Below are positions 25,690 through 38,100 of a stretch of DNA of 64,000 nt, piece after piece. The notes beneath the pieces were generated by a model. That model had not been told where the DNA came from, did no database searches, and saw nothing but the letters and a program-made list of their open reading frames with translations. Positions within the stretch are counted from its first letter, which is position 1; every line of letters begins with the position of its first letter. The translations under genes and the position numbers were made by a program. Location of the stretch: positions 28,163,441-28,227,440 of the forward strand of contig CM038722.1 in NCBI GenBank assembly GCA_021613375.1. The letters run 5' to 3'. The DNA is from Megaleporinus macrocephalus. Taxonomy: Eukaryota > Chordata > Actinopteri > Characiformes > Anostomidae.

Positions 25690-27072
25690 GTAAAATGTCA
25701 TGTTTATTCTTTCAGTAGGGAGAACATAATAGACATTTACATGTGACGAGAGATACTGGCCATTCCACCCAAATACAGGTATTGCTGTGCTTACCAATAG
25801 TAGCCCTGGAATATTTAAAGGAGTACGCCAACTTTCTTTTTTTTAAAACCTAATGTCTACCCCACTCAATCTATAGCATGTGGTTTTTCTTACCAGGGAC
25901 AATAAATCTTGACAAGTGTGCCTGTACTTAGAAACAGAGTGAAAATGCTTTGACTTTAAACAGAAGCTAATGGGCAGTTGTTGAATTGACAGTAAACACT
26001 TGTGTACACCACTTTCACAAAGTCCATATCCAAAAAAATTTTGTAGATCAAACTGAAAGTCATGTGTGCAATCGAATGCTTTGTTGGTTTTTGAGGAGGC
26101 AGGAACCAACATCTTAACAACATGAGTTTCCATCATAGGTACCCTGGTGGGATAACTATGGATACCAAAAAACCTAAGATGATGACTCATGTCTAACTTT
26201 GTGTTGAAAGGAAGGTTATTCTGTGCCTCATAGCACGACAGCCTTGAAGATGTGGACTCAATGGCAGCTTAACTGGCAACAATAGATGATTATCAGGAGA
26301 CCTTAAGCAATGTTGACTATTTTAAGGTAGACCGAAATGCAGTTGGATGTTCTGCACTCTTTTGTTCTGGATTGAAGTGGGAGTGCCAGACTTCAACAAA
26401 GACATGACATGGATAGCTCCCAAAAAAAAAAAATTAAGATTCGGTACATTCTAGCTGCGAAATTTGGGAAAACGTAACTGCTGACCACCACAGAACAGAA
26501 TTTTCCATTATTCCACAACAGCTTGTTTGGTCTTCTTAGCAACTGCCCATTAGATTCTATTACAAGTGAGTTCTCTCTTGTTTTTCAAAACACAGAAAAC
26601 TGTGACAGTACAAGCGTACGCTGAAAAATCTAGGTTCTCCATTTAGCTTGAGTGTTCTTTTAAGCTCAAGCTGAAAACTGCCCAATAGGAGGATGGGAAA
26701 AAAAGGTGACATCTACAAAAGTAGGAAATCCTGCTTCTTTAAAACACCCCCAGGAGGCTGCCTATGAAACGGTGGGGGGTATTGAAACTAAATACCGGCC
26801 TCAAGATGAAACACCAAAACAGGACTCGTAGTCAAACAGAATCGGACGTTTATGACTACTAGCGCGTTGTAAGGAAAGGAGAGGGTTCAACACAGCTCGT
26901 GACCTATGGACAGAATGACTATCAAACTAACCAAAAAAAAAAAATCAAGTCGATTAAAATACAACAACTTAAACCACAAAGAAAACAAAAGCTCTCTTTC
27001 CGTTATTCATCTTCATCATAAGAGTAAAAACAAAGTCACCCCAGCTCAATGAACACAGTAACTTCTGCTTCT
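25690..27072 (-). other. tra2b: tra2b 3'UTR (extent inferred)
   Basis: No splice sites or other gene are apparent below the stop. The first canonical AATAAA on the minus strand after the stop is at 25708-25703, so a 3'UTR of about 1.4 kb is likely. The small ORFs inside (for example 26190-25843 minus) have no recognisable motif. The end is a prediction. Confidence 0.45.
25703..25708 (-). terminator. Candidate tra2b polyadenylation signal AATAAA
   Basis: Plus-strand tttatt, read as AATAAA on the gene strand, about 1.36 kb after the stop. It is the first canonical signal seen downstream of the tra2b stop on that strand. Confidence 0.4.
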
Positions 27073-27083
27073 TCAGTAGCGAC
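27073..27083 (-). CDS. tra2b: tra2b coding exon 8 (C-terminal RRY and stop)
   Basis: Only 11 coding bases: with the C left by exon 7 they read Arg-Arg-Tyr-stop, restoring the family terminus SPRRY. The acceptor follows a pyrimidine-rich tract, ccaacag at 27085-27084. The stop TGA is 27075-27073; the exon continues as the 3'UTR. Confidence 0.93.
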
Positions 27084-28330
27084 CTGTTGGAGGAACGAGA
27101 GAGAGAGAGAGATTAAAATTAGAATGAAGAACAGTTTACAGATGCCCAGACTTGATTGGTTTTCAGTCCTGGTCCTGTAGTAGCTTCCCTATTCACTCGG
27201 TTTAGGTCAAGAAGGGCGTGTTAGGTGTGCAGGACAGTGGAATACCAGGGCCAGGACTGAGAAGCACTGCTGAGGACTACTGCCCATATTCCACTTCCTT
27301 TTCACACAAAAGCAGTGACTGATGCTGTGCCCGTCAGTTATTACCTAAACGCCTGATTGCAATTATCTACGGTGATTGCAATTATGTTCCACAGCTGTTA
27401 GCCTCCACAATTCCATGTTGCTGTCTTTATTATTATTTACATGCATTTGTCTTGACTCAGCCAATTCAATTACACTTGCATTCTGTTGTAATATTAATAT
27501 TACAGTGTGGACGGCATAAGGCGCTTGCCTAGAGGGGGTTACAATTTGCAAGCTGCATAAACTGCTATGATACAATACAGTTCAATACACGACAGGGAGG
27601 GTCTTAAAATGTGACGATTTATAGTAAGCGCTCTTGTTTACTTGAGTGCTCTGCCAGTACAGAACTGCATGGTGGTGTTAATCCCATAAACTGGTTTCTT
27701 AGCTGCGTAAAGGCACTAAACAAACCCAGAATCAGATCAAACGTGCTGTGATAGTAGCAAACACATCATAGCATTACATTTAGCTGTTTTCATGTATTTC
27801 AACTGACAGACAGTTGATGTGTTATTCTCAGAAACATGACCAACACTAGGAACCACTTTTAAAAGATAAACTATATATATATATATATATTATTTCTTTA
27901 ATATAGAGTAAGCAATATTATTTTTACCAAACCTAATCTGTTCTGTTTTAAAGAATAGCAAGTTAATTATTATAACATATTCCAATCAGCTGTAACATTC
28001 AAACTAGGGCTGGGTGATGTATCCAATTTTTAAGAAATATCGATGTATTTTTATATGAGATAAGATGAGACAGTATATCGTTTATATCGATACAGTTGCG
28101 CTGCAGTTATACTTTTAGATCCAGCAGTTATACTTTCAGATTCTCAGATGTGTCTCAACTTTCCACTGCCCCGCCTCTCTCCCTCGCAATACTAACCCTC
28201 CCAACCGCTTCACCTGTAAACGCAAGCAGCGACAGCATGGAGACGGATAAAAACACGAAAGAAGCTATCGCAGAGGAGCCGGTTAGAAAAAAAAAACAAA
28301 AAAAAAAAAAACAATGCCTGTCAAAGGTGC

Positions 28331-28412
<82 letters not shown>

Positions 28413-31400
28413 AATCAACATTCAGCTATAATATATAGAGATATTAATTTTGGTCCATATCGCCCAGCCTTAATACAAACCATCACCTTCTCTCTACACT
28501 CACTGTCCATTTTATCAGCTCCACTTACCATATAGGTTAACTTGGTAGTTCTACACTTACAAACTGTGGTGCATGTGTTTCTCTGTATACTTTATACCTA
28601 ATACGTTATCTGGGTGGAAGATTAGATTTTTTAAACACTGTGTCCACTCGCTGTCCACTCTATTAGGCATTCCTGCCTTGCTGGCTCCTCTAGTCCCTCA
28701 TCAGTGGTCACAGGAGGCTGCCTGCAAGCTCTGGTTTGGATTTTGCTGGTTGGTGGACTACTCTCAGTCCAACAGTGACACTGAGGTGTTTAAACTCTCC
28801 AGCAGCAGCACTGCTGTGTCTTATCCACTCACACCAGCACAACACACCACCATGTCAGCGTCACTGCAGCGCAGAAAATGATCCAACACCCAAATATATA
28901 TAATAGGTCTGCACTGTGGTGGTCCTGACCATTAAAACAGGATGAAAGTGAACTGTAGAACTCCTAAGTGCTCCTATACGGTATGAGGAGCTGATTAAAT
29001 GGACTGTGAGTGTAGAAACATGGAGGTGGTTTTAATAGTTACTTTGGAGTAAAGACTTTGTAAGACTTTACTAAGAAAACATTAAGGTCAAGGTAAAGAG
29101 TGAAAGTAACATAAAGCACTACACTTTTTTGGATCGTACAGAACTCTAACTGAACTACACGGACCCAACGTCAGGGATCCAAGGCCGTTTCATAACCATT
29201 GAGCCATGTGCTATTTTAGCCACAAGCTAACATGCTAGCTCCAGGAGAACATGGTACCCACGACATGCAGAGATGTGTTGTATTGTTACTTCTACCATGA
29301 AAAAGGAAAGGGTGGGAAAAAAAGAAAACAAGTGACCTCATTCACATTTCTGGGCAACCTGTCTGTTCATAAAGCACCACCTCTAATGAGCAGTTCACTT
29401 ACGTGGGGAGTACGACCGTGACCGAGAGCGTGACCTGTATCCTCCGCGACTGTAGTAGGGCGACGGAGACCTGCGCCTACACATGAAAGAGAAGTTTGTG
29501 GGTGAAAGATCAACGTAGGACTGAGGGGTTTTAATAATAGAGTTAAGGAAAAACAACCTGCTGAAAACCAAAGACTTTTTTTGGTGAGAACTTTGAGAAC
29601 AGGCTGGTAGACCACGTTACTGCTTTAGGCCAGATTCTACTCGGGTAGAATTCCGCAGGAGGTTTTAATACCATGGTCACTGTTCTTATAGAGAGTAGGC
29701 CCAGTGACCTTTACTAGTCAATATTAGTGGAGCTAATTTAATATATGGGAGGTAAAATATACACACAATGTGATCTATGCATAGGTTATGAAACATTTAA
29801 AATTTTAAAAACCCAATATGTTAAACTCTGCACATAAATAGAAACCGTGCACTAAAATTAGCAGAACAATGCCAGATTTGTTCACTGTAGAGCAGGAGTA
29901 TTTAATTAGAGTTCAGTAACGTCCAGTTAGAGGAGATTTCCTCAGGCCAAGGTCTGGACCGTCATCATTTCTAACGTGTTATGATTCAGTGGTGTATCCT
30001 GTTTACTGAAGTAGACCAGTATCAGCATCTCATACCATCAGCTACTGAAACACCAACACATCACACATACCATTCAGTATATTTCAGTATATTTACTGTT
30101 TAAATGCTGAACTGAATGAATTATTTATAAACTTCTAATAAATGTTTTTAACTCACTTCAATAAAAACAAGAGCTACATTATAAAAAAAAACAGAATGGT
30201 TTTTAAAAAAGTGGATCTTAAAGTGTTTATTTATAGAGAAAGTAAATAAAGCGCGTGTCGTCTTGTTAACTCAGCTTCACAAATTGATATGTTGGTTTTA
30301 CAGAGCAGTACTCTCCAAAACTAAGTTTCAGGCCAGTCCTGGTTAAACAGTCAGGTTTCGCTGTTGACTTTTCTTTTTTAGAACACGTTATTCTTTCTGA
30401 CTCACTTTATTCTCTAACTGCGGCTTCTCGCTTCGTACCTCGCCTGTGTGCTCGCTGCACTCTCGTATTTGCCCAGATCTGATTGGTCTGTGAGTTTACT
30501 GGGCTGTAAAGCCCGTATACCGTAAAGACTAGAAAAGATCCGCAGCTCAAAATGAACACTATCGAAATTAAATCATTCATAGTTTATCGGTTTGGGTTCG
30601 CATTGGACAACGTTTGGGTCCGCATTGGACAATGTTTGGGTCCGGACCACGGTCTGCCTATCAGTGACCTCTGCTGTAGAGGATGTGTTAACATATATTT
30701 TTAGTTAGAAGATTAACACATAATTGGACAAGCAATCTGAGTACTGCTTATATGTACATGAGACAAAGCAGCAGAAGTGATGCTACAGCAGAGTAACAAC
30801 TACTAAACAGTCAACAGACAAAACAAAGGCTGCTCCGCGTACTGACCTGTAAGATCTGTAGTATTCTCTGTCATCATAGCCGCGTTCGTATCCTCGATCA
30901 TAGCTGCGATCGTAATAGTCTCTGGAACGGCTGTTGGAGATGCTGGGTCTTCCTCCTCCACTGGAAATTGTATAAATGACGTTATATACATCATTTAATT
31001 ATATATTATATGAAAACACAATGTCTTAAATAGTGAAGCTTCTCTTAGATCAGAGCAAACTTACTAGGTGGGCCGTCCCATATAGATACCAGGAGTGGGG
31101 GTGTGCGGTCTCTGGGTGATGGAAAAGTCCACTCTGATCCGCCGCCCGTCCAACTCCATGCCGTTAGCTCGTTCTTTTGCCTGAACACAGAAAAGAAGCG
31201 GAGCCTTTAGAAAAATAAAGGTCTCTACAAATAATTAACAGCATTAAGAAGTAGTACTTGGACTGCTCGCTGGTAAGAGCTCTGCTTTCTGTGTCATGGC
31301 CCCCAAACTGTGGAACACATTACCACAATCTCTTCTTGACTGTCGCTTACTCTCCTCCTTCAAAGCTCAACTTAAAACATACCTCTTTTCTCAGTTCTTT

Positions 31401-32145
31401 CTCTCTGCTGCTCACTGAATTTTTTATTTATTTATTTTCCCCCCCACTCTCTCCCTCCTGATGTAAAGCGTCCTTGGGTATGAGAAAGGCGCTATATAAA
31501 TTGAAATTATTATTATTATTTATTATTATTATTAACCTCCAAATGAACAAATTTTTTCTAAAACAAAGCAACGACTTTCTCTGGGACTTGCTCACCTCCT
31601 CGGAGTCCTCCTTGTTCTCGAAGTAAACAAACGCAAAGCCTCGCGACCGACGCGACTGCTGGTCATACACGATGCTGACGCTGCTCAGGGGTCCGTATTT
31701 GGAGAAGACCTCTCTCAGGTCCCTTTCTGTGGTGTACAGGCTCAGACCAAACACTCCCAGGCAGCAGTTAGGGTCAGGATTCGCCTAGAGCCGAAGAGAA
31801 GAGGCATTACTACAGGTGCACTTTAAGTCAAGAACAATAAGTGAGCATTAGGTAACACCTTGAACATCATGATTTATAAATATATCAATGAATACTAGGT
31901 AGTGGGAGCCAGTTAGTATGTAAACAGCAGCATGGCCTGTGTAAAAGCAACCATTTTACATAGACTTGAACAGCGTCCCTCATCCAACTATTCCCTAAAG
32001 GGGAAGAAAAAGCTTTCCACTAGGGCTGGGCGATAAAATGATAGCAATAATTATTGTTGTCTTCTGATAGAAAATAAATCAGAGGATAAAAAAAACAATT
32101 GAACAAATTTTTAAAGTAAAAAGGCAACTGTGATTTGATTAATAT

Positions 32146-32197
<52 letters not shown>

Positions 32198-35100
32198 ACA
32201 AAAGGTAAATAAAATTTTATTATTGCATACAATATGATATGGCACACGCCTAACTAAGATATTAAAAGATACAAGAATTTTCATCAGATTGTAACAGAAG
32301 TCAATAATCCAGAATGTCACGATACTAAATAATGCACTTCAAATGTCTCCATATATCCAGGACTGAAGTAAAGTGAATTATCCTGGACAGATAAAATCTG
32401 TCTCTAGTAGATATATAATGGGAAATAAGAAAAGTGTGAATTTTTCTTTTGCTAAAAACAGTAAAAGTAGTACCTGATGTGATAATTAGTGATGGGTGAT
32501 ATGGCACGATTTTTCAGGGTATAATATCGTTCACCATATTCAAAACTGTTGGCGATCTTATTGTGTAAGATACGCCACAGTACGGCCCTAGTGGTGACAT
32601 TAATATTTCATATGTTTAATCTCCATCTAACATCACCAGCTACTCCTATAACGCCCAGTTAGTGCAAACACTCTCTCAGATACACAGAGTTTCACAGAGA
32701 AATGCGTCTCTACCACATGGAAAAAAGATCAAGTAAAAAGTGCAAAACAGAGAACGAGCTGTTTAACGGTCATTTCAGAGATCTAATCACGTTTTGCAGC
32801 TTATGTTGGAGAACTCAGCCTTTCATCCTATGATGGGTAGATCACAGACATGCTGCATCTGATATCTGAACGCTACATGAGTATCCTGTAGACAGCTGGA
32901 CTGTGCGGAGGTCTCACACGCTCAGAATCCACACGTTTAAATTTGTGGACACTGTGTGAAAATTTGAGTGTTTCATTGTGCACCATAAAATAACAACAAT
33001 GAAACACTGAGCCTTAAAGTTGGGGGGCTAAATAACAGCACAAAGCTAACACATCCTTTCACTCTTACAGTAAAGCTGGTCTGCCACACATGTAGGCCAA
33101 TCGCTTACAGTAGGATCTCACAACAGGCTGTAAATAGGAAGCAGCATCTACATGCAGTAAAATCAACAATGTTAAATAACCTTTACAACCAACACGTAAC
33201 ACATGTAGAAAAACTTAAACACCGTTTTCTGGAGTTTTGGTATTAGGACAGCTGTGACCATGAAGGAAAAAGCAAAAAGCTGACGTACACATATCGCTAA
33301 TGCTTATTTGATCTGATCTGACTTCACCTACGGCAATTAAGTGCTACCGAATTAAATTAAACAGGAAAAAATAATAGAAAAAAAATCGAAACTGAAAAAA
33401 AAGCATGTAAAAACATCAATGCAATACAGATGATGGGGGTTAGGGGTGTTCCACTCTAGGGGGCAGTGAAATACCCACACTAGTGGACGTTGCTTTCCAA
33501 TAAAAATAAAAAAAAACAACAAGAATTTAAAAAAAAAGGTAGCTTTACAGGAGAGACAAAAAACAGTATTTACTTTCAATGCAAGTCAATAACTTTATCC
33601 TAGTTATTATTGGAGCATTTCTATTGGTCCAATCATCATGAAATTGTCCCATTATATAAACAGCGACAGTGGTTACATTTACATGCTGCCTGATAATCCG
33701 TTAATAATCCGATTAATAGCTTAATCAGAATAGAGTACGTCCATGTATACACCTCTATCCGAAAAGACTAGTCCGATTTAAGTCATTCAAATTACAATTT
33801 CTATCTGATTGAAGGAGGTGAGTAATCCCATAAATAATCAGTTCAATAGAATAATAGCCGTGTAAACGCCTGTATCCGATTACATTTTTAATAAATTTGT
33901 TCCTCCTTTACGTTTTACTAACTTATAGATGAAGTCAACCCCTTGCTAACACAGATAAAAACAGTGTTGCAGGACGTGACGTCTTACTCTCGCCCCTTCT
34001 TTAATAAGTACATGTGATTTATATTATCCTGAGTCTACCATCATTTTAAAGCAGTTAAAAACACGAGCGCGCCAACGGAAACCTCAGGTAACATAATTCT
34101 GCTGGTCGCACTCTGTGACTGACCTCGCCTGATGCTTGTTGTCATGGTAACGTTTACACCAAAAACGTGTAATTTTGGATCTGATTACTTGTAGTGTGCA
34201 TGTAAATGGAGATTTTCATCAGAGTGTTGCGTATGGTGAGCATATAAACACCTCAGTCTTAATTTATAATCGGAATTAATTCAATCGGATTGGGGAAAAT
34301 CTCTGCATGTAAACATAGCCAGTGACGAAATATAAATTTTTGTAGTTGGGGGGAAAAAGGAGTACTGGGCTTTAGGTAAAACTGTCATGCTGTGACAACA
34401 ATAAGCCATTTTATTTATTTTTATTACTATATTTAATAAAATATAATAAATATAATAGTAATAGTAGTAGTAATAGTAGTAATAGTAATATAATAAACCT
34501 TTTATTGATCTGAGACGGTCACTTTGTATGGTTCTAATTAGTTGCTATCAGGTTGCAATGCCTACAAATCATATCACTTCGTGATATATATTTCTTTAAG
34601 ATCAAATGTGACCCTTAACAAAACAGTGTATTATAACTAGTTAAGACTTCTTAAAGTCAGTAGTGCAGTAAAAGTCATAACATCTCGTTTCACTTCCATC
34701 ATTTAGAAAAAACTAACTATGACACGTCTTAGTCAAAAACAGCTTCTGGATCTTCAGTCTTACTTTTCCAACCTCTGATAAACAGAATCAGATGAAAAGA
34801 AAAGCTGAAGCGGCTTTCTGAAGAGCTGCGGTGCTCTTACCAAAACTGTGGGATGCAACTTTTTTCCTTTACTTGTGAGCGACAAGGACAGCCAAGGACA
34901 ACATTGCTGCTTAGCATAAAAAGAAAGTTTGACATTTACAAGCCACTCCAAAATAGCCGCTGGTTTTGATGCTCGCTTCGGTCCAGTCGATGACCTTTGA
35001 TCACAAAGGCCATCATGTGAAGTCCAAGAAAATCCAAAAGGACAAAACTGTGAATTTAACTAACACCCCGTAATCAAAATCTCAACAAGACCAGGCCTAG

Positions 35101-38100
35101 TAGTGTCCAGCTAAACAACAGCAGTGGTAGTCACAACAGATCAAAAACTAACCCAAAGCCAAATAGATCTCACAGCCATGCGGAATGGAGATACGCAGCA
35201 CTGCTCGATCTGAGTCTTTAATTCAAATTTACACCTGCAGATGTTTTAAACTGAATTAAATCTCCACAACTACATGACTGAACATCAAGTACCTCCAAAA
35301 TCGCAACTTTACAGGAGAGGCCGAAAACTGTCTTTACTTTCAATGTAAGTCAATGGAACCAGAAGTTTTTCCAAGTGATTTTGGAGTACCTCTATTGGTC
35401 CATTCATCATGACATTGTCACACAATGTAAATGGCAGCTGATCCATTTAAATGGAGAGGATAAATTAAAATTGACAAAAATGAAGATACATGAGTTTCTT
35501 TAGACTGAGACGAAATTCTGACTGCCGACAACGAAACCAAGACTATAGATAACAAATGCATCACGTTCATGACCTCAAATACTAGTCTATATGCAAACAC
35601 AGCATTCACACTGTTAAATCTGCCATAACATACAAGCTTCAAAAACTAGATGATAAATGATTCATGTAAACTCAGCACTACTGCTAATGGTAGGCAGTCT
35701 AAGATACATTAAAGGTAGCGAGGTGATAATTACAAATTTATGCATTACATAACACTAAACAGATGCGTAGACTCACTGGTGTTTATAAATAGCTAATAAA
35801 TAGGCTATTTTTGAGTTATAAACATGTATAAACCATTGTATCGATATCACCCAACCAAGCGTTAAGCTGTTAAAAGGTGTCGTGTAAGAGGGGGTTCATA
35901 CCCGGTTGCCGACATGGCGTCTGCGGTTGGACATCGGCGAGTGGCTGTGGCTGTGGCTGCGTCGGCGACGGCTATACTCGCGGCTGTATGAGCGGCTGCG
36001 CGAGTGGCGCCGGCGAGAATGAGAGCGCGAGCGAGAATGCGAACGGGAGCGAGAGTAGTGGCGCCGTGAGCTCCGTGGAGAACGAGACCTGCAGAAAGAG
36101 GAGGTGGGGGGGGAAGGTACATTAATTTTAATAGCTGTGTACATGAACATTTGCCATAAAATGATAAGTCAAACAAAGACGCTCACTTGTGTGTTGTGTT
36201 CAAACATCTGACCACTAGATGGCAGTGTTGTAATCCATTTTCAGCTCCACTCCAACATTAACAAGCAGCACAAGGGTGCAGTGCTATTGTAAGCATTGAT
36301 AAACCTGTTCATGTAGTAGTGTGTTTTAATAGTAGGATTTGAAAAATCACAATATATCAACTTTACTTGCAGTTTTGGTATCTATTAAATCTGTGTACAG
36401 GACTAGTAATAGTCATGACTGGTCTTGAGACCTGTTTTAAGAGCAGTGTGCTTCAGCATGAAACATGTTACATGCTCGGTAGCAATACCAATATAAAAAG
36501 CATATGCTGCGCAATATGATTCAATCATCTTTTACAGGCCATGCCAGTAAGTATATAACCATGTCTAATGTGGAAACTTCATTGATAGCCTAGTTTACCA
36601 ACAACTACCTGCGACAAACAGGGCTGTGTATTGGCAGGAACCTGGTGATACAATAAGTATCGTGATACAGCGGTCATGATTTAATATATAGCGAAACCGC
36701 AAGCAAAGTGATATACTGCGATTTTTCTAATCCTATTATTAAAATAAACCACTGTATGAACAGGTTTATTAATGCTTACAATAGCATTGCAACCTTGTGC
36801 TGCTTGTTAATGTGGGAGTGGAGCTGAAAATGGATTACAACACTGACATCTAGTGGTCAGAGGTTTAAACACAACACACAATGATTCACTCTCTGCCAGG
36901 AATCTGTGTATCGATATTGTTTTTAGGAATCGATACCATATCACAAAACATAATATCCCCATGCACAATTTTTTCTTACACCCCTAGTGACAATGCTACT
37001 TTCTGCTAGCAGCAATATACAATTTCCGCAAATTGTGTTTGCATTAAGCCAGCAGCGGTGGTAATTATTGCACTTGCCAGTTTTACAGTGAATTATTTCG
37101 TATACATTTGAACTACTGCTGTCATAATTAACGATTCATTTTTTATTAAAAATGTATTTTAAAAAACATTAACGCATTTAAAGCAGTTCAGTGTTTACTT
37201 CCTGTGGCACCAAACTGGAGCATCATGGCTAAAGATGGCTAGGAGAAGAATAGAGTTCTTTTGCTATGCAGAGGTATGTGCTGATTATTGTCCAGACGTT
37301 GCTAAAGAGGGGAATATCGCTGGAATTGTTAACTATGTTTGGCACTGACACTACTTGTAAAATGGCCCAAAGCCTGCAAAGAACGTTCACGGTTTCACTT
37401 CACGACAGTGGGATTGAAGATGTTCTGGCTAAATGTTGCAAGATTGTTGGGCACTTTAAGCACAGCCCAGCAAACGCACACAAATTAAGAGAACAGCGAG
37501 TTGCACTTGGACAGAAGCAAGAATCACTCATTCAGGACATTCTGGTTCGGCTCAGTAATGGGCTGAATATAAAGGAGGACTAAGCTAAACTTATTGTGCA
37601 GTAAAAAAAAAATAATAATAATAAAAAAAAATCAACAGTATGAATCTAAGAACAATCAGTTTTTACATTTCTGAACTATAATTGACACTTGAAAATAATT
37701 CACAAAAAACTACTTGTTTAAAGTTTAAGATACAATTAAACATTTGAATAAAATATAATTCCACTGTGCTGATATTATCCATAACTGAAAGCTTTGGTTT
37801 TAAAATGAAATTTTTTAAACAGCAAAATGTGTGATTAATTAGTTCATTAGTTTAATCGATTGACAGTCCTAATTTTAACTGAAAGCCCAACTCCGAAACG
37901 CCTACCAAACCAAATGTGTCTTTAACTGTCGACTACATCACATAGCTAGCTAGCTTTTTAAAGCCACTTGCCTGGACTTGGATCTGGACCTGGAGCGGGA
38001 CTTGGATCTGGAACGATGGGAACCATCTTTAGACCCTGCTGGAGAACGGCGAGGAGATCCGCTGTTCGATTTCACGGAGCCCTTTGGACTCCGGCTCCTG

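Noticed and set aside
25843..26190. 115-codon minus-strand ORF below tra2b
   Set aside because: Lies in the presumed tra2b 3'UTR, with no motif or homology recognised.
35877..36125. Plus-strand ORF of 82 codons over tra2b exon 3
   Set aside because: Mirror of the CGN/AGY-rich RS1 coding sequence on the minus strand.
36187..36900. Possible microRNA hairpin from the inverted E2 arms
   Set aside because: Arms are about 165 bp and come from a dispersed transposon; not microRNA-like.
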